Below are positions 45,525-56,802 of a stretch of 64,000 nt of DNA, in pieces (within the stretch, counting starts at the first letter, position 1; every line of letters begins with the position of its first letter). Below the pieces are notes generated by a model, which saw only the letters and a list, made by a program, of their open reading frames with translations, searched no databases and had not been told where the DNA came from. Made by a program: the position numbers and the translations under genes. Source of the stretch: Nageia nagi (lineage: Eukaryota > Pinophyta); assembly GCA_050084985.1 (NCBI GenBank), contig JBITNC010000001.1:9610001-9674000 (forward strand), in the 5' to 3' direction.

Positions 45525-45829
45525 TCTCCTTTGAAGATAACCACCTATTCATGAAAATATAATATCATCAAAATATTGCACATCAAAATGCATAAAATAT
45601 TAGAAAATAAGAATAAATACATTTTATATTATTTTTCATAAAGTCATACTATAACATGACATACCTTAGAAATAATGACAATCGCTGATTACATTTCTAA
45701 GATCAATAAGTAGACCCCCACATCCATGAATTGTAATTGAAAAAATATGTTGCAAAAAGTATAAGCATAAATATAACAAGTATTTTTATTTAGATAAAAA
45801 ATATGGAAAACATAATATGAGATCAATAC

Positions 45830-45925
45830 CTTCATGAAGTTGTGGTAATCATGAGTCTTGAATCCTGTGATTTTACCATCAACACTAAATGCACTTCTTA
45901 GAGATGATCCATAATTTTCTGGCAT
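45830..45925 (-). pseudogene. CACTA transposon: DUF4218 N-terminal exon (right of copia insertion)
   Basis: The minus strand reads MPENYGSSLRSAFSVDGKIT then GFKTHDYHNFMK, the conserved start of DUF4218, ending at a donor-like AAG|GTATTG. The rest of the domain is at 39890-40287, so the copia element inserted into this gene or its intron. Confidence 0.8.
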
Positions 45926-46459
45926 TCTGATGTTTTAAATAAGTTTATGTAACTTTTTCACTTCATCTTTTTTTCATAATACATGTTGTTGTAGGTACTT
46001 ATTTTCTTTCATCTTGATAGTTAGTTATCCATAAAGATCTCATTTTCTTACTATCTTTTAAGTCTTTTCTCACAACATCAAAATTTGCTTCTTTACTTGT
46101 TGTATACTAATACAAAGAAGTTGCAATATACTTTACAATGTGCATAGGATCCATTAAATGTGTCATTAAAAATTCCTTCCAATATTCTAGTGTATAAAAT
46201 ATTGATAATTTGTTCATTCTTGAAAACATGCAACTAATTCATAATAAATATTATATATTTTTAAACTAATAAATATATTACAAATATATTGTACTTTATA
46301 ATATTTCATCTATTGGTAAATCATTTTTTCCAAGAATAATCTCATCATCTGACCCGAAAGTAGTACCTTTGTCATAGGCTCTTTTTCTAACATTTTCCAT
46401 ACATTAATGGTACTTTATCAACCAACTCATAGAAGTTTTATAAATAGGAATAGGGGTTT

Positions 46460-47650
46460 TATTAACTGGACCATAGGCTCCCTTTTTTAAAAAAGTGTGA
46501 TCCATTAGCAAATATTTCCTATGGCCAATATATTCCATCTAATTCATCTTACTTGAATATCTTGATAGAAGATTTTTTGCACACTATGGACAAGCATGAT
46601 AACCTTTTGTATGAAGACCTATGATAAGTTTACCAAGGACTATAACAACCAACATCAAATGCTCTTTTCTTATATACATCCATGGAGTTATGTTATAATT
46701 GATTATAACAATAGGCCAAAATGAATGAGTGAATGTTTGGTTCGAAAATGGATTGACACCATCCATTGCTAAACCCAATTTGACACTCCTAGGTTCATCA
46801 TTAAATTTCTTGGGCCACTTCTCCTCTATATGTTTCATTACTTTACTATCTGTAGGTATACACAACACACCTTATTCACTTCTATTTCTTGCATGCCATT
46901 CCATTAACTCTACAAGTGACTTATAGCAGAATTATCGCATCAACTTGGAAAGCATTGGCATTACACAAACAACCTTAGTTGGAATTATTTTCCCTATATC
47001 ACTGTATCTTGATTCTTCATACTTTGGACATTCAATCTTTATATCATATTCTTCTCCTCTATACAATATGTAATTGTTAATACATGCATGGTATGAATTA
47101 TACTAGACCCCTACATCCTTCATCATGTCATGTGCTTTTTTGCATGAATATGGGAAGAAATTATCACTTGGAATTAACTTTTATTTTAGTAACCTATATT
47201 ACCAATTAAAAACAATTTATGTAGTTAATTTCATTAAAATTAAAATATTAAAAATTGAAATATCATAAAGAAAAATAAAATTTAAACATCAAAAGAGAAT
47301 TGAAACTTGTATCTGACCATCCATATTTGACTTTTATGTTCATTAGAAGTAGGATTGTTGATAATACAGTTGTGTTTGCTCCTTCATATAATTTAGTTTT
47401 GGAATCTCTATACATTCTATCCCTTTCTAAATCATCATCTCTTTCTTCATCATCAACATGAACATAGAGGGACTCAAGTAAACCATTAATTCCATTTTCT
47501 TCATCAACATTATTATCAACATCATCATCATGACCAATATTATCCTCTCTTAATTCATCATCATCAGTGCTTGAATCCCACATAGATATTTGAATAGGAG
47601 CTATTGGATTTGTTTCAAACATAAACTTTGCATATCACTCAGGGGTCCAT
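46460..47650 (-). pseudogene. CACTA transposon: Tnp2 transposase
   Basis: From right to left the minus strand shows an acidic N-terminal part (WDSSTDDDELREDN), then YGWSDTSFNSLL, HACINNYILYRGEEYDIKIE, then CPKYEESRYSDIGK and IPTKVV. The core follows: PTDSKVMKHIEEKWP, VKLGLAMDGVNPFSNQ and FWPIVIINYNITPWM. This order and these phrases are those of the Tnp2 transposase of plant CACTA (En/Spm) elements. At least one intron (around 47262-47180) and several stops are present. Confidence 0.85.
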
Positions 47651-49063
47651 GCTTTTTGTAGTATCTTTTTATCACTCCTACTTACATTATTTTGATGCAA
47701 TGTTGGTGTACCAGTTATCATTCTTGATTGGTCATGATGATTATTTGTTGCCTATAAAATAAGTTGTTACAAACCATTAATCTAGAATTTAAAAATAAGT
47801 GTAATAAGTGCAAAGTAATTTGATACATCCATTTATACACAAGTATCAAACATATAATTTGAATATGCATCCATATAAATTGATACATCTATACATATAA
47901 AAAATTAATACATCCAAACATACAATACATTATACATACATACAAATTAAAACATCCATTCAAACATATAAATAATATATTAATTTTTGTTTTTATTTTT
48001 AGGTTTTGGTCCTAGACAAATTATTACATTTTTATCATTTCCTAACTACAAAGTTCATGCCTTATGTGCCAGAGTAGGTCTCCTATAATTGTAGTGAGTT
48101 AGTACCTCATCACCAACATTAAGAGTTTTAATGGGAATAACAACTATATAATTATTCATTGTTCTACCCATGAAGTCTTATTTATCATTATTATGTTGGT
48201 TAAATTTACAATTTGGTGTCAATTCTTCACCTACACAACTATTTATTTATCTAACTATGTTTCCTTGTATTTTTGGTCGACCATCAATGTATAAGAATTA
48301 TCACTATTATGGGGGTGGAATATTGGAAGCATTTACACATTATCCATATGTGGACATATTATACATATATCTCGCTAATTATCTCCAAACTACTGCTATG
48401 TAAATTGGCCCATAAAATAGCATTAATGACTCTATCTTGGAACTTGGAGTAACAACCATAGTACTATGTATAAATAAACCATATATAGAGCACATTTCAT
48501 ATGGTTTGATCATGTATCAATGACCATAATAAGGAAAGATCGCATAAGCCTTTGGAAAAGGCATTTCTATTGGCCATGCATTATATTCCCCATGATCATA
48601 TGTATATTGATATTTAAGTTATAGCTTTGATGGCATGTGTATCAAACCCAAACCATGAACATCCTCCTCTAGTAGATAAAATGGCTCATGATCATGTGCA
48701 TCCTTTTCTAATTTATCATGAAGTTGCTTCTAAAATCTTATTCTTGTAGGCGTCTCTCTAACTTCATCTATCAATAAACCTACACATTATTTTGGCTTCA
48801 TCTTCTGGATCTATATATTGATTTTATTTAGTTTTATTTGATATCATTGAATATATAATAATATAAAAATAAAATCAAACATTGATCAATTGATTACCTC
48901 ATGGGCATCATCATCTTCTGATGATGATGATGAATCATTGATTCTTTGCACATTTTATTACTACAACATTAGTAATAAAATAAACTTAAATATTGGAAAT
49001 AATATCATCTATGATAATTTAGATGATCTTTCCTTTTTAATTAAATATTACATGATATAATAT
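47651..49063. other. Region upstream of Tnp2, no domain recognised
   Basis: AT-rich, with repeats of acatacaa type near 47830-47990 and a run coding Asp/Glu (tcatcatcttctgatgatga) near 48910. Open stretches such as 48170-48403 (plus) show no domain. Probably the transposon's 5' part with introns. Confidence 0.4.
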
Positions 49064-49290
49064 TTATCTTACCTCATCATCATCTGATGAAACACCACTC
49101 CTTCTCATGAGATGTCTAGGACATATCTCAGGATTCGAATTAGATGGTACATCACTCCTTAGTCTCCTAATAACTAGTGCAAGCAACTCCTTTGAATCAA
49201 ATGACACATCACTCCTTTGCCTCTTAGTAATTGGTGCATGAAACTCCTTTGAATTAGATGACACATCACTCCTTAACCTCCTAAAAAATC
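49064..49290 (-). repeat. About 60-bp coding tandem repeat in the CACTA upstream region
   Basis: Three to four copies of a unit containing gatgacacatcactccttag and ctcctaataactggtgcaag. The minus-strand frame (49264-49064) keeps it open and gives repeats of the form RSDVxSxSKE. It may be the N-terminal part of a transposon protein. Confidence 0.55.
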
Positions 49291-49564
49291 TCTAACATTG
49301 AGGTAGTGGCATCTAAATATCTGAATCAGATGATACATAACTTCTCTACATTGGTGGTATTATATAAGCCAATTAGTCACTAACCTATTTTATAATTTAA
49401 ATAAAAAAGAGATTAGTACATGAATAATAATAATCTATAAATATTTCAATCTTAGAATTAGAATTATTAAATATTAAGTAAAAAAATTTAACTACAAATA
49501 TAAAATAATCATATACATTCTATGCAATAGAAGACACATCATCAATCAAAGTTCTTTTAGAGTT

Positions 49565-50740
49565 ATCATTAACCCTACCCACTAACCATAACCTTGACCA
49601 TTAAGTACCCTAATGCTAATGCTAACCTTAACACTAACCCTAACCCTAACTCCTAACCATTAATTATAACCTTAAAAACTAAGCCTAATTAACCCTAACC
49701 TTGAGCACTAAGTACCCTAATGCTAATGCTAACCCAAACCCTAACTCCTAGCCATTAATGCTAACTTTAACCAATAACCCTAACTCTAACCTTAACACTA
49801 ACTCTAACCTAACCTTAACGCTAACCCTAATAGTAACCATAGCCACTAATAACCGAAACCATTAACATTAACCCTAACCCTAACTCATAACCATTAATGC
49901 TAAACCTAAATACTAAACCTAATCCTAACCATTAACCCTAACCTTAAGCATAAGTATCCTAATGCTAATGCTAATGCTAACCCAAACCCTAATAGTAACC
50001 CTAACCACTAATAACCCAAACCATTAACACTAACACTAACCATAAAACTAACCCTAACCTAACCACTAACCCTAATACTAACCATAACCACTAATTATGT
50101 ACCCTAACTCTAACTCTAACTCTAACCTTAACCCTAACCCTACCCACTACCATAACCCTGACCATTAAGTACCCTAATGCTAACGCTAACCTTAACACTA
50201 AACCTAACCCTAACCCTAACTCCTAACCATTAATGCTAACCCTAAATACTAATCCTAACTCTAACCTTGAGCATTAACTACCCTAATGCTAACCCAAACC
50301 CTAACTCCTAGCCATTAATGGTAACCCTAACCAATAACCCTAACTCTAACCTTAATGCTAACCCTAACCTAACCTTAATGCTAAACCTAACTCTAACCTT
50401 AACACTAACCATAATATTAACCCTAACCACTAATAACCCAGACCATTAACACTAACACTAACCCTAACCTAACCACTAACCCTAATGCTAACACTAACCA
50501 TAAGTTACATACCCTAACTCTAACTCTAACCCTAACCCTAACTAGTAACCCTAACCCTAACCTTACCCACTAACCATAACCATGACCACTAAGTACCCTA
50601 ATGCTAATGCTAACCTTAGCACTAACCCTAACCCTAAACTTAACTCCTAACCATTAACACTAACCCTAAACACTAAGCCTAACCCTAACCTTGAGCACTA
50701 AGTACCCTAATACTAATGCTAACCTAGACCTGTTTGGTAA
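49565..50740. repeat. Interstitial telomere-like array (CCCTAA variants)
   Basis: About 1.2 kb made almost wholly of CCCTAA, and of variants such as CACTAA, CTTTAA, CCATTAA, GCTAAT and CCTAAC. Perfect (CCCTAA)n runs are short. A longer phrase, ccttacccactaaccataac then gaccattaagtaccctaatg, recurs at about 49571, 50136 and 50559, showing higher-order duplication with periods of about 565 and 423 bp. The strand is CCCTAA throughout. Confidence 0.95.
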
Positions 50741-53090
50741 GAGAAGATACAAAATTGGATTTCCATTAGAAGAGCACTAAGTAAGTTCCCTTCTAGCTAA
50801 TTTCATTCAATTCTAAACTTGATTTATATCCAATTTCACTTGATTCTAACTTGTTTTTTTCATTTTTTGGCATGTTTACTCATAGGGTTTGTATTTTGTG
50901 GGAGATGAAAGGATTTCCTGCAAATTCCTCTACATTATTCCTAATTTTCACAAGGTATCTAGATTCTTACTTACATGTTTCAATTTTCCATGAATTTACA
51001 CTAAAAAAAACTAGGGTTTTTGGAATTCTTATGATTTTACATTGAAAAAAATAGGTTTTTTGAAATTCTCTCTAAATTTTGATTGTATACTATCAATAAT
51101 GCTTCCTAAAATTATAATTTAATTGCATATGCTAGGTTTTTCCAAATTCCCATAAATTTTTGAATTCCCCATAAAGTTAATTCCATATGCCAGGGTTTTT
51201 TGAATTCCTTATCAATAATGGAATAAAAAAATTGAAAATGCACCAAGAAATTGAAATAAATTCTCTACATTGCACCATAAAGTGAAATGCTAGTAAAAAT
51301 AGGGACATACCTATGAAAATATTAACTTTGGAACTCTTCCTTGTTCTCCAAAAACTTTTTTTTGGTACAAATTTCTAAAACTCTTCTTATGTTCTAAGAA
51401 GTTGCTTCCTAAATTAAATAGAATTTATTAAATTTAGTTAATATCTTCTTAAAACTTGTTAATGAAGCATCTTTTCAAAAAGTTATCTTTTAAATTAATT
51501 ATTCTTCTAGTAAGATTTTCAATTTATATCAAGTAGAATTCGATTGAAATTATTTGCAATAGTTTAATTAAAGTTTTAATGAAGTATTCAAATTAACTTG
51601 GGTTATTTAGTGAAGAGATTTTTAAAGAATCAATTCTAACTTAGTGTGGATTGTATCTTTTGTAACTGTTAATACTACTAATTCTTCTCATGCTCAAGAT
51701 AAAAAGCTATCATGTAGGTCATGTGATCATGGAGGATGGATATTTGTGACAAAAAATAATAAATAACCAATAATAAAAATGTGCACACATAATATGATAC
51801 TACTATTTATAGCACTAAAACTGTAATGTAGGTAAACATCCACTTCAAACTTGAGCTTTAATTAATATATATTGACCAACAAAATGATATGCAATCATAG
51901 TAGGCTAGAGTGTTACTATCTCTAATGGATATCCAATTTCAAATATAACCTCAATAATCTCTAAAATATTTGCTAATCAACTGCTATAAGCTCTCTAATA
52001 TTCTTTAGCCTCAACAACATCTAAAAAATTACCAAAAATTATCAACAACCCTTTTACTAGCTTTCTTATGAAGTTCTGGCTTTTATTCCTTTATCTTGTT
52101 GAAGAAATAACATCATACAATTTATGTTTTAGCAAGATATCTATTAGCTAGGGCCCTTGCACCATTCTCTAATAGGTGTTTGCAAATGCCTTGTATTTGT
52201 AATAAAAACATAAATTATTGAAGATAAGGATAACCATTGTATAATTATGTAAGATACTAAAGGGACCATTATGCTCCTCATCATTTCCAAGTTAAGCAAG
52301 TCTATCTATTACAGCCCTTGCACCATTCTCTAGTAGGTGTTTACAAATGTCTTCTATCTAGATCATCCTACACATTTGTGTGCCTATGATGTTATTAGTA
52401 AATGATGTTATATATTAATTAGTAATGTATTTTGATGTTATTTAGTAAATATTGATGTTATATCTCTAATTTTATTTACTTTCTTCTAATGATCACCATT
52501 TACCACATATGGGGCATGAAAAGAAGGGCGACAAAGATAAAGATAAGGGCAAATGAAAATCAAATGAGAAGGATACAAAAAAAAGAGAAAGATGACATTG
52601 CAAAAATAAAAAAAATACTTGTAAGTATCTATATGTATTAGGTAATATAAATGCAATTTTAAATTATATTATATATATTTCATTAAGTAGGAAATATAAT
52701 CATTTATTTTTTTAATTTATTGAATAGACAAAGAAGTTAAAGGGGGTTGTTGCATATGCTAAATGTTTGTTTAGCCAAGATAAATTGATATCAATTGTTG
52801 GAGATGACAAGGCTAGAGAAACATTATAGATACCTAACATCGCTCATTCAAGTTGTTGCAGTGAAAATAGAGATGGAATGTAGAATAACATAAAATACAA
52901 TTATTCTTAAATTTTCACTGAACCTCAAATTATGTAAAATAGATAGAAATGTTGTAATTATAAATTGATATTGATTTTCAGCTCAAACTACAATTTACCC
53001 TTGGAAGAGACTTTTACAAATGCCATTTGCCAAAATGAGGGTATTAGATCTTCATTGTTTTTGATTTGCTTGCTTCTCTCCTTGATATGG
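50741..53090. other. No gene seen
   Basis: AT-rich sequence. A roughly 50-bp phrase, cccttgcaccattctctaat then aggtgtttgcaaatg, occurs twice (about 52151 and 52313). A short Lys-rich coding stretch is near 52500-52620. No domain was recognised. Confidence 0.5.
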
Positions 53091-53099
53091 ACAACCTGT

Positions 53100-53693
53100 A
53101 AATCCTACACACATGTAAAAGACAATAACATCAAAGCATCTATGTATGACATGTATTAAATTGAAACTAGCATAAAATAATAAAAGGTATGAGCTCACAA
53201 GATTTTGGCAGCATTACCCTACTTCCAAGAATGGGTTCCTATTGCTTTGTATTGGCTTGTATTTATAGATTTTTGGGTGAGATTTTCCAAGGCTGGTAAG
53301 GGGAAGTGAAAAGCCACTGTAGGTCGTAACTGATCCCCTCTATCCACATCATCTTGGAAGAATGAGATGTTACAACTTTCTTTTATCATTTTTGGTTTAT
53401 GTTCGACTGTTACAGAGTCACCAGTGATTACTAGGTGGACGCTGGCGATCATCCTAAAATGCTGGCGATTGTTTTGGGTCGCTGGTGACTGGTTTTCATT
53501 TCTTATAAGAATATTAAAGTGATCACCAAATAGCCAATTTTTACTGAAAAAGGGTCATGTGACCACTCATTTTGCATGTACTTGATGAGAGCTATCCAAT
53601 AATATGGTTTTTAAACCTATTTTATATTGTCTCAAAGAGTTATGATTATTTCAATGTTTACTAGTTAAAAAGGGACATTTTTAGGTGTCTACA
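53100..53693 (-). mobile_element. Gypsy element 2, 3' LTR (right end certain, left end not located)
   Basis: On the minus strand the LTR starts TGTAGACACCTAAAAATG at 53693, right after the polypurine tract. A TATA box (TATAAAT, minus strand 53267-53261) suits the U3 promoter. It contains the phrases gctggcgatc and gctggcgatt (about 53437-53470), which recall the repeated motif of gypsy element 1. The left limit given here is only approximate, as the second LTR is outside the window. Confidence 0.55.
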
Positions 53694-53710
53694 TTTTGCC
53701 CCTTTTTGAA
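53694..53710 (-). other. Polypurine tract of gypsy element 2
   Basis: The minus strand reads CAAAAAGGGGCAAAA directly before TGTAGACACC, the start of the 3' LTR. Confidence 0.7.
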
Positions 53711-54399
53711 TTATCAATCGAAAATGTGGTTGATGATTTCAAAAATATAGAATGAGAAGCTTTATCGCTTGATTAGTTGTTGTTGTTTTTTTATGATATA
53801 AGTTTTGACTCAATTTCTTAGATGGATTAAAATTTTGATTTATTGAATTATGATAAAATGTGTTTTCTTTTAACATTTGATGTAGTTTTGAAAACAAATT
53901 TGAATATACTTTAGAAGTGACTATTTTCGGTATGACAATGTGTTGAGCTTGTGTGACAGTTGCATGACATTTCTATTATGTCATTTTGCATGTCTAAGCA
54001 CACATGTAACGTATAAGTCTTCTTTAGTATATGAGTTTTGATGGTGTTGTCCTTTGTCCCAACAACGGGGTTTCAAGATGATCTCCTGTAACAATGATAC
54101 ATCACATTTTATCATTTTTTGATTTTCTTGACCAATTTAAGGTTATTTTTGAGAAAATTTTAATATTCTCATGACTATTCACAAACATGGCATTTTACTT
54201 CCAATCACCAATGTTTAGTGGCAGTCACCGGTGTCCGTCCTCCAGTCGTCGATGTTTCTCCATTGGATGTAAGTAAAAAGAAAAAGTTTTAACTTTTTCT
54301 TATTCGTTTCTTTTCCAGTTGTCACTCTCATTATCAACCAGAACTAGTCTCCATTACAATTTCATTGATTTCCAACCATTGATATTCGTTACAATCACC

Positions 54400-56802
54400 A
54401 TGCCTCCATGTAGATGCTCCATTGGACGTTCTCGACCTATCCGGGAAGAGGTAGGGTTTTGAAATAATTTTATTTTTTATTTTTTATTTATAATTTGTAA
54501 TTTAACCATTTAATTTCAAAATTGAAACTGCAAATGATGTTTAGAAGTTATTTTAATTATTTCTATCGGATAAAATTTGTAGATTAGGCTTTTATTTCTA
54601 TTTTTTGTAAAATTTTTTATAATTCGACCGTAGTTACTGACCTAGGCCGAATGGATGATAGAATCGTCGATGTTTGGAATGCGAATGCCGATGGCTGAAT
54701 GTTATAAATTAGAAACATTGATATTTTAGTATGAAATGCCATTTTTTTTAGCTGAACCTTTTAACATTACATAGGTTCGAGATGTCTTTGAGCCTCGAGG
54801 TAGATATCCCTCGATTCTACAGGAGGGTAGAGATTTTCTAGGTCCAACCGATCACACTTTTTTTAGGTCAATTGGTTTTGTAGTGGGACCATACATGGGT
54901 CACATTCATGGGGAGTATCCTTTATTGGCTGCATTGTTAGACAGATGGGATGTAGTGACATGTAATTTTCATCTTCCGATAGGGGAGATGACTATCATAG
55001 TGAAGGATATACATAGATTGTATAGACTTCCCATTCATGGATAGAGAATTTTGCTTATGGTGGATAGAACAAGAGCTTTACTTGCTATTTCTTATTTATA
55101 TGGGGCTGCTCAAGTTGATACTATTATTTCTAAGATTATCTCAAGTGGCATCCGATACTACCAGTATTGGATGGAGGATCAGCAGGGGGTGATCCATTTT
55201 TCATACTTGATGGGTTTAGTACAGTGTTATGCCCTCCCCGATACTGGCAATGGGAGGTTTCCATGGTCATTATTACCCATTATTGTAGATATGATATAGC
55301 ATGGTACAGTGTATGCTTGGGCACCTACATTGTTAGCTCAAATTTATAGAGAGCTATTCTTTTATTCTTAGGGGCATAGGGCCTCTTTATCCATTACTGT
55401 CACCTTGCAAGCATGGGCGTATGAGCATATAGCTGTGGCTCATCCTCCAAGATTACCGATGCTTGGGTTTGGTAGCCACTTGGATTACGAGGCTAGCATA
55501 GTTAGATGGTGTGATGATTTTTATATTCACCCATCAGATGGAGTTCATCGAGATGTGAGTTATTATTGCCACATGATTAGTCACTTGATTCCAGATCAAG
55601 TGAGATTCAGACCTTACCATTTGTATCCCATATGGGGAGAGCTTGCAGCTGAGCTTACTGGTATTTGACAACCACATGTTTTGAGTGGTCATCGAGTAGA
55701 TTTTTTGGAGTATTTTCATTTTGAGAGAGTGCATCGTCAGTTCAGCTTGGTTCAGGATGTGCCTACACCATCAGTGCCATATCAACATGAGGGCAGTATC
55801 TCAGTAGATGGTATACTACCGTTGGTTTATGCAGAGCCTGATCCTACTTAGGAGGAGGGATCATTGGAGGGTGACATCGGGGAGGATGATGTCGGGGTGT
55901 CTAAGGCATTCAAGTCCTGGTGGGAGGAGGGAGATGATGGCCTAGAGGGTGGATTGGAGGGTCAACACATTCATTGGCATGTCGATGTTGTTGAGGAGTT
56001 GGGTGTGGTAGCAGGAGAGGGCGAGGTAGGCGAGGAGCCTACAGGAGTGGAGGCTATGGGAGAGGAGGCTACCAGTGAGGAGGTCATGGTAGATGCTCCT
56101 GAGGAGGAGGCTATGGGTGTAGGTGAGGAGGGAGCTACCCCAGAGGTTACACGTGGACTCGAGGAGGCTCCTACTACATAGGTTCCTAGCATTGATACTT
56201 TGCTAGGAGATATTTATGAGCTGAGATACCAATTGGCATAGGCCAACTTGTGCATGTACGGGTATAGGGCTAAGCGAGATAGATATAGATAGGAGAGAGA
56301 TGAGGCTTATTCCTCTTTATAGGGAGCTCAGGCTCATTATTTAGGAGCAACATCTACTTTCAGAGGTGGTTCTTTAGTTTTCATTCATGGCATTTATCAG
56401 CAATAAGATTTTTATAGTGGTTTGGTATAGACGTGGCTGATAGGTGTTCTAGCTTTTACTCCTAGGGGTCACTATCCTATACCTCCAGCTAGTTATATGC
56501 CTATAGATATCTCAACATATCAGATAGGTAGCAGCACATAGGGCATAGTTGGATATCCAAGTAGGAATCAAAGGTCATGAGGTTTTCCTAGCAGGAGTGG
56601 TACACCCTGGGCATCTCCCTTAGGTGCTGTTGGTTCATCCGAGTTATGAGGAGCTTAGCATCTAGGTAGTCCTACAGGATCTGTAGGCACTACTCCTCCA
56701 AGTTAGGGTACTAGAGAGATTAGTAGACGATGGAGGTGATCGAGTAGTCCTAGCAGACAAGGCAGTGGTTGGGGTAGTCTTTGAGGATACCCTTTTTCAT
56801 GA
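54400..56802 (+). pseudogene. Plant mobile domain (PMD) gene, spliced, antisense in gypsy element 2
   Basis: Exon 1 is 54400-54450 (MPPCRCSIGRSRPIREE) with donor GAG|GTAGGG. The intron ends ACATAG at 54774 and exon 2 starts at 54775 in phase 0. Exon 2 keeps one frame for 2 kb to about 56802. Readable PMD phrases are YPLLAALLDRWDVVTCNFHL, PIGEMTIIVKDIHRLYRLPI, RALLAISYLYGA, AWAPTLLAQIYREL, LQAWAYEHIAVAHPP and RFRPYHLYPIWGELA. A Gly/Glu-rich acidic region (about 55850-56180) follows, then a coiled-coil tail (IYELRYQLA, RAKRDRYR). About 18 in-frame stops are present, two thirds of them TAG, and no frameshift. The exon layout matches the PMD gene in gypsy element 1. It is a dead copy of a transposon-borne PMD gene. 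Confidence 0.8.

Larger units (their letters stand above)
40288..45529 (+). mobile_element. Copia element 2: full length, nested in the CACTA element
   Basis: Two 500-bp LTRs (40293-40792 and 45025-45524) enclose a tRNA-Met primer site, gag, protease, integrase, RT, RNase H and a polypurine tract. The target duplication TCTCC flanks it exactly (40288-40292, 45525-45529). The order gag-PR-INT-RT-RH is that of Ty1/copia. The LTRs differ at about 38 of 500 positions by eye, nearly all transitions, so the insertion is much older than gypsy element 1. Gag-pol carries two frameshifts and five in-frame stops, so the element is inactive. Confidence 0.97.
39046..49290 (-). mobile_element. CACTA-type DNA transposon remnant, ends not located
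   Basis: The Tnp2, DUF4218 and DUF4216 pieces are collinear on the minus strand once copia element 2 is removed, giving a decayed transposon of about 5 kb or more. The right part (48700-49290) encodes an upstream acidic and Arg/Lys-rich region with repeats. I found no convincing CACTA terminal inverted repeat on either side, so the outer limits are those of recognised content only. Confidence 0.7.

Noticed and set aside
49565-50740. A true chromosome end
   Set aside because: The repeats are degenerate and followed by other sequence on both sides, so this is an interstitial array.
55971-56192. Ser/Thr/Pro-rich minus-strand frame
   Set aside because: Antisense shadow of the Glu/Gly-rich part of the PMD gene.
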